DNA of 10,536 nt from Gp7-AA10 sp041483175 (GTDB lineage Bacteria > Acidobacteriota > Thermoanaerobaculia > Gp7-AA8): assembly GCA_041483175.1 (NCBI GenBank), contig JBGPFD010000118.1:1-10536 (forward strand), read 5' to 3'. Each line of letters begins with the position of its first letter. Positions within the stretch are counted from its first letter, which is position 1. The position numbers and the translations under genes are program-made. The notes beneath the pieces were generated by a model that ran no database searches, had not been told where the DNA came from, and saw only the letters and a list, made by a program, of their open reading frames with translations. Positions 1-5,768 of the stretch are shown piece by piece.

Positions 1-297
1 ACAGCGCCGACTCTGACGTAGAGCCGGCTCTCAGCCGGCTCCCATTCGCCAAACGCCGGAGGAAGCCGCCTGAGAGGCCGCTCTACGTTGCCACCACAGC
101 GCCGACTCTGACGTAGAGCCGGCTCTCAGCCGGCTCCCATTCGCCGAACGCCGGGGGGGGCCACCTGAGAGGCCGCTCTACGTTGCTACCACAGCGCCGA
201 CTCTGACGTAGAGCCGGCTCTCAGCCGGCTCCCATTCGCCAAACGCCCGGGGGGGGGCCGCCTGAGAGGCCGCTCTACGTTGCTACCACAGCGCCGA
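1..297. repeat. Tandem palindromic repeat, ~3.1 copies of 95-97 bp, including the 3' end of rimO
   Basis: Copies begin at 1, 96 and 191, each with acagcgccgac; a fourth start at 288 continues into rimO after 10 bases. Periods are 95, 95 and 97. Each unit contains an imperfect inverted repeat: in copy 1, left arm 16-34 (acgtagagccggctctcag) pairs with right arm 70-88, 17 of 19 bases matching. The loop carries most of the variation, with a G tract that is broken in copy 1, 8 G in copy 2 and 9 G in copy 3. The remaining bases of each unit repeat the last eight codons of rimO. The window opens at a unit start, so more copies may lie to the left. The period is not a multiple of three, and no reading frame runs through the array in a protein-like way. 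There are no unique spacers, so it is not a CRISPR. Confidence 0.92.
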
Positions 298-1615
298 CGA
301 GATCGTATGGATGGGCATCGCTGATGGCGACCCGGGCGAAGGCCGGAAGCTCGCGCGGAAGTAGGTCGATGCCGTCGTTGATCAGCAGGCGGCCGTCGAT
401 CTCCGGGGCCTGACCGATCAGCCGTCCCTCGAGCAGGTGCTCCGTCTCTCCGCAAGTGCCATTGATGATGGCGTCGAACGTCTGCCCGATTTTCGCCGCG
501 TTCTGTTCCAGCGAGATCGTCTGCTGCAGCTCCATCAGCTTCGCGCGTCGCCGCTCCGCGGTCTTGCGCGTCGGAGTGTCGTCCATTTTCGCCGCCGGCG
601 TGAACTCCTCGGGCGAATAGACGAAGGCCCCCATCTGATCGAATCGCGTCCACTCGACGAACTCGTAAAGCTCGCCGAAATCCTTCGGCGTCTCGCCGGG
701 GTGCCCGGTGATGAACGTCGTGCGCAGCGAAATGTCGGGAACCACATCGCGCATACGCTCGATCATCTGGCGATATTCTTCCGGCGAGCCGGGACGGCGC
801 ATGCGCGCCAGAACGTTGGCCGAAACGTGCTGCAGCGGGATGTCGCAGTACGAAACGAAGCGCTTTTCGCGTCCCATCAATTCGAACAGCGTCCAGTCGA
901 GCGATCCGGGATAGGCGTAGAGGAAACGGATCCAGGGGAAGTCGGTCTCATCGAGCAAAGCCCGAACGAGCTGTGTCAGGCCATGCTGCAGCCCGATGTC
1001 CGCGCCGAAGCGTGTCGTGTCCTGCGCCACGAGGCAGAGCTCTTTGACTCCCTGCCGCTGCAGCGCCTGCGCCTCGCGCACCAGCGACTCGATCGTGCGC
1101 GAGCGAAACTTGCCGCGCATCTGCGGAATCGCGCAGAAGGTGCACGGATTGGAGCAGCCCTCGGAAACCTTCAGATACGCGTGCGCCGTCCCCTGCGCCA
1201 GAACGCGCGGCAGGTCTTCGTAAAGGCGCACGGACATCTTTCGCTTGACCGGCGCCGCGTCGACCTCGCCCGTGACCGCCTGCGCGATCAACTCGAGATG
1301 ATCGAGCCCGACGAAGGCGTCGATCTCCGGGATGGCCCGCTGCAGGTCCGTGCGGTACTTCTGCACCATGCAGCCGGTGACGATCAGCCGCTCGATGCCT
1401 TTCCCCTTGCGCTCGGCGATTTCGAGGATCGTATCGATCGACTCCTTCTTCGCAGCGTCGATGAAGCCGCAGGTGTTGACGATGACAACGTCCGCCTCCT
1501 GCAGATCATTGGTGATGGTCACCTCGGAATCTTCGCCGAGCTGTCCCAGCATGATCTCGGCATCGACGAGATTCTTCGGGCATCCGAGGGAGATCATTCC
1601 GACGCGTCGCGGCAC
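275..1615 (-). CDS. rimO: Ribosomal protein S12 methylthiotransferase RimO
   Basis: This radical-SAM methylthiotransferase adds a methylthio group to the conserved aspartate of ribosomal protein S12 in the cytoplasm. Numbered from the GTG start, the N-terminal UPF0004/MTTase domain has its three cluster cysteines at C12 (SLGCPKNLVD), C49 (NTCGFID) and C82 (TGCMVQ). The radical-SAM CxxxCxxC is at C154, C158 and C161 (EGCSNPCTFCAIP), followed by the RimO-like MRGKFRSR segment, and the last ~65 residues fit a TRAM domain. The length of 446 aa is normal for RimO (E. coli about 440). The open frame extends to a GTG at 1681, but that overlaps the upstream gene and adds non-family residues. I chose the GTG at 1615, which places PRRVGMISLGCPKN where homologues begin; an ATG at 1597 is also possible. 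No clear Shine-Dalgarno is seen. The gap to the upstream gene is 29 bp. The TAG stop and last eight codons lie inside the left-edge repeat. Confidence 0.96.
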   Translation of the reverse strand: MPRRVGMISLGCPKNLVDAEIMLGQLGEDSEVTITNDLQEADVVIVNTCGFIDAAKKESIDTILEIAERKGKGIERLIVTGCMVQKYRTDLQRAIPEIDAFVGLDHLELIAQAVTGEVDAAPVKRKMSVRLYEDLPRVLAQGTAHAYLKVSEGCSNPCTFCAIPQMRGKFRSRTIESLVREAQALQRQGVKELCLVAQDTTRFGADIGLQHGLTQLVRALLDETDFPWIRFLYAYPGSLDWTLFELMGREKRFVSYCDIPLQHVSANVLARMRRPGSPEEYRQMIERMRDVVPDISLRTTFITGHPGETPKDFGELYEFVEWTRFDQMGAFVYSPEEFTPAAKMDDTPTRKTAERRRAKLMELQQTISLEQNAAKIGQTFDAIINGTCGETEHLLEGRLIGQAPEIDGRLLINDGIDLLPRELPAFARVAISDAHPYDLVGAVVAT

Positions 1616-1644
1616 GGTCAGGAGGAACAGTGGTGCCCCGGGCG

Positions 1645-2583
1645 CTATTCTGCCCGCCAGATCGCGCTCGCCGCGCCGCACTCGGTGACGTGCTTGTACA
1701 GGCCGGTGTTCATGACGCTGCTCTCGAGCAGGAGCATCTCGTCATCGCGGCTGGCGGGGACGAGCTTCAGATCGAGGCCACGGATCACGTTCTCCACGGT
1801 CCGATTGTGCAGGGCGATGATGCCGGCTGACACCGGTTTGGCGGGATTGACTTCGTGCGTGGCGGCCAGCGCTTCACCGCGAAGGATGTAGGCCCGGAAG
1901 CGATTCGATCGCAGCCACCCCATCGCCGCGACGAGAGTGATGATGTGCCAGTTGCGATGCCGCCGGTAGACCTTGGCGATACTCCGATTGCGATCGCCGG
2001 CAGGCTTGTAGACGTTCGGCTGAACTTCCCAGATCAGGGCGAGCGATCGTTCGCCATCGATCGAGCCGCTCGTCTCGCCGACCGAACCCGGCAGCGTGTG
2101 CTGCTGCCCTTCGGCCTGACCGATGGCAATGGCGTCGTGGACATCGGCGGCGATCAGATCGAACGAGATCGTCTCCTGCCGGCCGCCGAAGTGCGCGTTG
2201 CGCCCCTGCATCAGAATTCCTTCAGGAACGGGTTGATGGCCATCGATGACATGGTGGGCCTGCGGCTGGACCGGCCCGAGCGGAATCGCCAGTCCGGCCG
2301 CTCGGCCCTCTAGCGCGCGCGGGCGGTAGAAACTCCCTGTCGGCTGCCCATTGCTCCACAGCGGATGATTGCGCGTGAGGTAGCGTTCCACCACTCGCCA
2401 CCGGATCGCGGCGCAGTGCTCCGGACGAAGGCTGGCAGGCGATTCGACCCTCTCCGCGATTTCGCCGAACACTTCCAGCACCTCCTCCCCCATCGACACG
2501 TAGAGGTCGTACATCGCCGCCTTCGTGTCCGGCGGAACGCCGAAGGCGTCGAAGACGCTCTCGATGTGCTCGGGAAAGGCCAT
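1645..2583 (-). CDS. Uncharacterised 312-aa protein
   Basis: I do not recognise this protein. It looks like a genuine soluble cytoplasmic protein. It has no signal peptide or clear membrane span, a helical acidic N-terminus (residues 1-50), a middle rich in Gly, Gln and His (about 95-170, including QPQAHHVIDGHQP and a GQAEGQQH segment), and a basic stretch at 198-232 (RNRSIAKVYRRHRNWH ... RSNRFRAY). The last ~80 residues look well ordered (AGIIALHNRTVENVIRGLDLKLVPASRDDEMLLLESSVMNTGLYKHV). No catalytic signature is obvious. It sits between dusB (48-bp gap) and rimO (29-bp gap) on the same strand, so co-transcription is likely. The ATG at 2583 is the outer end of a long inverted repeat, so any ribosome-binding sequence would be inside a hairpin. 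The start is the first ATG of the frame. No function is proposed. Confidence 0.8.
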   Translation of the reverse strand: MAFPEHIESVFDAFGVPPDTKAAMYDLYVSMGEEVLEVFGEIAERVESPASLRPEHCAAIRWRVVERYLTRNHPLWSNGQPTGSFYRPRALEGRAAGLAIPLGPVQPQAHHVIDGHQPVPEGILMQGRNAHFGGRQETISFDLIAADVHDAIAIGQAEGQQHTLPGSVGETSGSIDGERSLALIWEVQPNVYKPAGDRNRSIAKVYRRHRNWHIITLVAAMGWLRSNRFRAYILRGEALAATHEVNPAKPVSAGIIALHNRTVENVIRGLDLKLVPASRDDEMLLLESSVMNTGLYKHVTECGAASAIWRAE

Positions 2584-2636
2584 AGAAGTTCCGAGTTCCG
2601 AGGGCCACTCGGAACTCGGAACTCGGAACTTCTATG
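2581..2636. repeat. 22-bp perfect inverted repeat built from heptanucleotide units, spanning the dusB stop and the next start
   Basis: Arms 2581-2602 and 2615-2636 are perfectly complementary with a 12-base spacer. On the plus strand the right half contains three tandem ctcggaa heptads; the left half contains the inverse. In the minus-strand transcript the stop codon of dusB (2634-2632) is at the 5' foot of the stem and the start codon of the 312-aa gene (2583-2581) is at its 3' foot, so the hairpin fills the whole junction. No U-tract follows it, so it is not a classical intrinsic terminator. Attenuation, message processing or translational control are all possible. Confidence 0.9.
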
Positions 2637-3591
2637 CGGCGACTCGCTGCCTCGCGTTGTCGAGCAAGCGCTGCACATCCAAGACGCAAGTGATCTCCGC
2701 GAGTCCGCTGCGGATGTCCTTTCCGTGGGCGATTCCCTTCGAGAACCAGCCGATCACGGTGCGCGCCTTGTGCAGTTTCCATTTATCGGGCTGCGGCGCG
2801 CGATCGATTTTGGCCAGGTATCGCTGCATCGCGTCGATGCGACGGTGGAGCTCGTCACCGGATCCGCCGCACGTAATGTCGCGGAAGATAAACGGATTGT
2901 GCAGGGCGGCGCGGCCGATCATCACGCCATCGACGCCCGTCGCCTCGAACATTCGCAACGCGTCAGCGGCCGTTTTGACGTCGCCGTTGCCCCACACCGG
3001 AATGCGCAACGCGCTTTTCACGTGCGCGATGTAGCTCCAGTCGCTCGCGCCGCTGTAAGCCTCGTTGCGCGTGCGGCCGTGAATGGCGATCGCCGCGACG
3101 CCGATCTCCTCGAATCGCCGCAGCAGCGGCAGGACGTCATCGCTCTCCCACCCCTTGCGCACCTTCACCGTCACCGGGATCTTTACCCGGCGCCGGATCT
3201 TCTCCACCACGCGCGCGGCGCGATCGAAGTCCTTCAGCAGCGCCGATCCGGCGCCGCCGCTGACCACCTTGCGGACGGGGCAGCCCATGTTGACGTCCAC
3301 GATGTCGACGCCCTGCTCCTCGACGATGGCCGCCGCGTCGTCCATCCGATCCGGATCGCCGCCGTAGATCTGAATCGCTACTGGACGCTCGGCCTCGGAG
3401 AATGCCAGCATCTGCCTGGTCCGCGCATTGTTCCGCGTCAGCCCTTCCGCGGAGATGAACTCCGATACCACAAGCCCCGCTCCGCCGAGCTCTTTGATCA
3501 GCGAGCGGTAATACGTGTCGGTTACCTCGGCCATCGGCGCGAGCGCCAGCGGCGGGTCGATGCGGACATTGCCGATGGAAAACGGCTTCAT
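2632..3591 (-). CDS. dusB: tRNA-dihydrouridine synthase, DusB-like
   Basis: This is an FMN-dependent, NADPH-using enzyme that reduces uridine to dihydrouridine in the tRNA D-loop. The order of motifs is that of the Dus TIM barrel: LAPMAEVTD at 17-25, where the usual Gly of APMAGVTD is Glu; VNMGCPVRKVVSGGAGSALLKD at 100-121 with catalytic Cys104; VTVKVRKGW at 140-148 with the FMN-contacting Lys143; AIHGRTRNEAYSG at 169-181 with His171; PVWGNGDVKTAADA at 198-211; and GVDGVMIGRAALHNPFIF at 219-236. A helical C-terminal domain follows. The 319-aa length is normal. The motifs resemble the DusB/NifR3 type, but DusA or DusC cannot be excluded by eye. The start is ATG 3591 with no clear Shine-Dalgarno. 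It lies 42 bp downstream of the methyltransferase and 48 bp before the 312-aa gene. Its stop codon lies in the 2581-2636 inverted repeat. Confidence 0.95.
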   Translation of the reverse strand: MKPFSIGNVRIDPPLALAPMAEVTDTYYRSLIKELGGAGLVVSEFISAEGLTRNNARTRQMLAFSEAERPVAIQIYGGDPDRMDDAAAIVEEQGVDIVDVNMGCPVRKVVSGGAGSALLKDFDRAARVVEKIRRRVKIPVTVKVRKGWESDDVLPLLRRFEEIGVAAIAIHGRTRNEAYSGASDWSYIAHVKSALRIPVWGNGDVKTAADALRMFEATGVDGVMIGRAALHNPFIFRDITCGGSGDELHRRIDAMQRYLAKIDRAPQPDKWKLHKARTVIGWFSKGIAHGKDIRSGLAEITCVLDVQRLLDNARQRVAA

Positions 3592-3606
3592 GGCTCGTTT
3601 GTGAAC

Positions 3607-3623
3607 GCCGGAGCGCGTCCGGC
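3607..3623. repeat. Short hairpin between methyltransferase and dusB
   Basis: A perfect 6-bp stem (gccgga at 3607-3612, tccggc at 3618-3623) with a 5-base loop lies in the 42-bp gap between the methyltransferase stop and the dusB start. It is short and GC-rich, so chance is a real possibility. No U-tract follows on the minus strand. It is listed because most other junctions in this cluster also carry a palindrome. Confidence 0.4.
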
Positions 3624-3633
3624 TCTTCCACGA

Positions 3634-4398
3634 TCATCCATGGCGGCAGACGAAGAACAGCTTGACGTTCCGCGCCTCGGCATAGGGATCGAACTCGGTC
3701 ACCTCGACTGGAACGAGGCCAGCCGCCGCGAGGCAATCGACGATCTCGCGCTCGCTATAGGCGCGCTGCTCGCGCCGTTCGTGAATCCTCACCCGCTCGC
3801 CGGCAACCTCCGCCCAACCGGTGACCATCGCCTGGGCGATGCGGTCGCGCGGGCGGAACTTCGTCGCCATCTTCAGATGAAAGCCGCGACCGTCGGCCAC
3901 GAACGGCTCGTCATTGCCCCAGATCGCCGGGTAGATATCGGGATGATTTACATCGAACAGAAACAATCCGTCTTCATCCAGCACGCGGGCAACGCATCGG
4001 AACGCGGCGGTGAGATCCGCGGAGTTCTTGAGATGATTGAGAGTGTCGTAGAGGCAGGTCACGCGTGCATATGTGCCACGCAAGGGCAGCGCACGCATGT
4101 CCCCGGCAAGGAGATGCCGCGCGCGCCGGCGGCCAAGCTGCAGCATCGGCAGCGACAGATCGATGCCCACAGAGCGGTAGCCGAGCTGCAGAAAATATTC
4201 AACGGCGATCGCCGTCCCGCATCCGACATCGAGATGCGTCTTCACACGAGGCGGATAGCGATCGATCACCCGCCGGAGCAGCCGGCGCATCGCGCGGAAG
4301 AAACGATGGCCCAAAGCCTGATCGTAGGCGTAGGCGAAGGAGCCGTAGCCTTCGAGGGAGGAGGGACGAGGGCTGAGGGATGAAGACACCCTTCTCAT
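3634..4398 (-). CDS. Class I SAM-dependent methyltransferase
   Basis: This is a Rossmann-fold methyltransferase of the Methyltransf_25 kind; the substrate cannot be told from sequence. Motif I is HLDVGCGTA at 55-63 for SAM binding. The acidic residue after strand 2 is Asp80 (SVGIDLSLPML), and GDMRALPL at 99-106 and TCLYDTLNHL at 114-123 mark motifs II and III. VLDEDGLFLFDVNHPD follows at 139-154. The C-terminal part (about 190-254) ends in YAEARNVKLFFVCRHG. No signal peptide or membrane span is seen. The frame opens with ATG 4398, but the first ~14 residues (MRRVSSSLSPRPSS) are translated from the heptad repeat. The family-like part begins around EGYGSFAYAYDQALG, so the native N-terminus may have been altered by the repeat; a GTG at 4389 is an alternative. 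It lies 24 bp downstream of the dehydrogenase and 42 bp upstream of dusB. Confidence 0.9.
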   Translation of the reverse strand: MRRVSSSLSPRPSSLEGYGSFAYAYDQALGHRFFRAMRRLLRRVIDRYPPRVKTHLDVGCGTAIAVEYFLQLGYRSVGIDLSLPMLQLGRRRARHLLAGDMRALPLRGTYARVTCLYDTLNHLKNSADLTAAFRCVARVLDEDGLFLFDVNHPDIYPAIWGNDEPFVADGRGFHLKMATKFRPRDRIAQAMVTGWAEVAGERVRIHERREQRAYSEREIVDCLAAAGLVPVEVTEFDPYAEARNVKLFFVCRHG

Positions 4399-4436
4399 CC
4401 CTCAGCCCCCAGCCCTCATCCCTCAGCCCTCATCCT
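4361..4436. repeat. Heptanucleotide array with inverted copy at the dehydrogenase/methyltransferase junction
   Basis: On the plus strand 4395-4436 reads as consecutive heptads of the form ccctcat / ccctcag (one variant cccccag). Bases 4361-4383 carry the inverse (gagggac gagggct gagggat). The two halves form stems: 4370-4383 pairs with 4395-4408 (14 bp, 11-base loop) or 4368-4383 pairs with 4416-4431 (16 bp). On the minus strand each ATGAGGGCTGAGGG pair contains both an ATG and a TGA. The dehydrogenase stop codon (4425-4423) and the methyltransferase start (4398-4396) both lie inside the array, and the first methyltransferase codons are repeat sequence. Confidence 0.88.
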
Positions 4437-5286
4437 TCCATTCGTAGAATCCGTGTCCCGTTTTCTTCCCCAGCTTCCCCTCCAGCACCATCTGCCGCAG
4501 CAGTTCGGGGGGGTCGAATCGGGATCCGAGTGTCGAGGCCAGGTATTCGGCGATGCTGAGGCGCACGTCGAGTCCGACCAGATCAGAGAGACGGAGCGGG
4601 CCCATCGGATGGTTGTAGCCGAGCTCCATCGCCCGGTCGATGTCCGCGGCGGACGCGACACCCTGCTCGAGCATGCGCATCGCCTCGAGGCCGATGGCGA
4701 TCCCCAGGCGCGAGGTGGCGAAGCCGGGACTGTCGTGAACCACGATCGGCTGCTTCCCCATTTTCTCGGCCACCGCGCGCGCCTGCGCCACGGTCTCGTC
4801 GGAGGTGCGTTCGCCGCGCACGATCTCCACCAGTTTCATGGCGTGCGGCGGATTGAAAAAGTGCATGCCGACGAAACGCTCACGCCGCTCCACGGCCCTG
4901 GCCAGCGTGGTGATCGAAATCGACGAAGTGTTCGACGCAAGGATGGTCTCTTCGCCGCAGAAGAGGTCGGCCTGCGAGAAGAGGTTCTCCTTCAGATCGG
5001 CATCCTCCGGCACCGCCTCGATGATCAGATCCGCGCCGCGCACAGCCGGTTCGAGATCGGCCGCGAGATGCACGTGTTTCATCGCCTCCGCGGCGTCCTG
5101 CGCATTGACCTTCCCCTTCTCCACGCCTTTGGCGAGCGTCGATTCGATCGATGCCTTCGCGGCATCGAGTGCGGAAGGGTCGGCATCGTGAATCACCGTC
5201 TCGTATCCGGCGAGGGCGGCGAGATAGGCGATGCCACGTCCCATCGTGCCCGTGCCGATGACCGCGATTTGACGAATCATCAGCAT
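4423..5286 (-). CDS. 3-hydroxyacyl-CoA dehydrogenase (3-hydroxybutyryl-CoA dehydrogenase type)
   Basis: This NAD(P)-dependent cytoplasmic enzyme interconverts 3-hydroxyacyl-CoA and 3-oxoacyl-CoA in beta-oxidation, butyrate-type or PHB metabolism (Hbd/PaaH/FadB2 family). The nucleotide-binding motif IGTGTMGRGIA spans 10-20, and Asp34 (VIHDAD) is the usual acidic end of strand 2. LIIEAVPED is at 88-95, SNTSSIS at 118-124, and MHFFNPPHAMKLVEIV at 141-156 supplies His142 and Glu154 of the catalytic dyad. The C-terminal domain has DSPGFATSRLG at 185-195, where the usual Asn of GFxxNR is Ser192, then ELGYNHPMGPLRLSDLVGLDV at 221-241 and KLGKKTGHGFYEW near the end. Its 287-aa length is typical. The frame opens at ATG 5286, but ATG 5280 (MIRQIAVIG) matches family N-termini better and would suit a leaderless message. 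It is the promoter-proximal gene of the five-gene minus-strand cluster. Its stop lies in the heptad array. Confidence 0.95.
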   Translation of the reverse strand: MLMIRQIAVIGTGTMGRGIAYLAALAGYETVIHDADPSALDAAKASIESTLAKGVEKGKVNAQDAAEAMKHVHLAADLEPAVRGADLIIEAVPEDADLKENLFSQADLFCGEETILASNTSSISITTLARAVERRERFVGMHFFNPPHAMKLVEIVRGERTSDETVAQARAVAEKMGKQPIVVHDSPGFATSRLGIAIGLEAMRMLEQGVASAADIDRAMELGYNHPMGPLRLSDLVGLDVRLSIAEYLASTLGSRFDPPELLRQMVLEGKLGKKTGHGFYEWKDEG

Positions 5287-5296
5287 GGACTATAAC
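5269..5296 (+). promoter_or_regulatory. Sigma70-type promoter for mscL
   Basis: TTGACG at 5269-5274 and TATAAC at 5291-5296 are separated by 16 bp, each matching five of six consensus bases. Transcription would start near 5303, giving a leader of about 14 nt that holds AAGGAGG (5305-5311), 5 nt before the mscL ATG. The -35 lies inside the first codons of the divergent dehydrogenase gene. Confidence 0.6.
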
Positions 5297-5318
5297 GGAT
5301 CGAAAAGGAGGCAGTCAT
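5289..5318 (-). promoter_or_regulatory. Possible overlapping divergent promoter for the dehydrogenase cluster
   Basis: On the minus strand TATAGT (5294-5289) has an 18-bp spacer to ATGACT (5318-5313), which matches four of six -35 bases. The -10 overlaps the mscL -10 through the near-symmetric core actataac. Transcription would start near 5282, after the first ATG (5286) and just before the ATG at 5280, implying a leaderless or nearly leaderless message. The -35 is weak, so this is tentative. Confidence 0.35.
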
Positions 5319-5763
5319 GGCGCTGATCAAAGAATTCAAGGAATTCGCTCTCAAAGGCAGCGTGATAGATCTGGCTGTCGCGGTGGTGATCGGCGCAGCG
5401 TTCGGCAGAATCATCACCTCCTTCGTCGACAACATCCTCATGCCGCCGATCGGTCTGCTGGTCGGCAACCACGATTTTTCGGACTATTTCATCACCCTGT
5501 CAGGCAGCCATTACGACACGATGGCGCAGGCGAAGGCGGCCGGTGCGGCAACGCTGAACTACGGCCTCTTCACGAACGCGGTGATCACCTTCCTGATTGT
5601 CGCTCTGGCGATGTTTCTGGTGGTCAAGCAGGTGAATGCGCTGGCGCGCAAGCCGGCGGAAAAGACGACGCCAAGCATGCGCGACTGCCCGCAGTGTCTC
5701 TCTCCGATTCCGATTGCCGCGCAGCGCTGCAGGTTCTGCACGCAGCCGGTCCAGGCCGCGTAG
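5317..5763 (+). CDS. mscL: Large-conductance mechanosensitive channel MscL with C-terminal zinc ribbon
   Basis: This inner-membrane homopentameric channel opens under membrane tension and releases solutes on hypo-osmotic shock. The N-terminal amphipathic helix and TM1 are canonical (IKEFKEFALKGSVIDLAVAVVIGAAFGRIITSFVDNILMPPIGLLVG, about 4-50). A periplasmic loop follows at about 51-85. TM2 at about 86-108 (NYGLFTNAVITFLIVALAMFLVVKQVN) ends in the family's basic segment. The usual C-terminal helical bundle is replaced by a cytoplasmic CPQC ... CRFC pair at about 126-144, a rubredoxin-like zinc ribbon, a tail I believe occurs in other bacterial MscL proteins. The length of 148 aa compares with about 136 for E. 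coli. The ATG is fixed by AAGGAGG 5 nt upstream and a promoter just before it. It is divergent from the dehydrogenase cluster and convergent with the gene ending at 5959. Confidence 0.97.
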   Translation: MALIKEFKEFALKGSVIDLAVAVVIGAAFGRIITSFVDNILMPPIGLLVGNHDFSDYFITLSGSHYDTMAQAKAAGAATLNYGLFTNAVITFLIVALAMFLVVKQVNALARKPAEKTTPSMRDCPQCLSPIPIAAQRCRFCTQPVQAA

Positions 5764-5768
5764 TGGCC

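Noticed and set aside
1..297. CRISPR array at the left edge
   Set aside because: The units are tandem with no unique spacers, the period is 95-97 bp with palindromic content, and no cas gene is nearby.
1616..1681. Upstream GTG start for rimO at 1681
   Set aside because: It would overlap the preceding gene by 37 bp and add about 22 residues not found in the family, with no ribosome-binding sequence.
437..1891. Long plus-strand open frame of 484 codons opposite rimO
   Set aside because: It lies antisense to rimO, whose motifs are complete, and its translation is Arg-, Leu- and Asp-rich with no motif. GC-rich genes commonly leave open antisense frames.
2365..4383. Plus-strand open frame of 672 codons across three minus-strand genes
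   Set aside because: It is antisense to the 312-aa gene, dusB and the methyltransferase. The composition is a low-motif mirror of those genes, and no promoter or ribosome site was seen.
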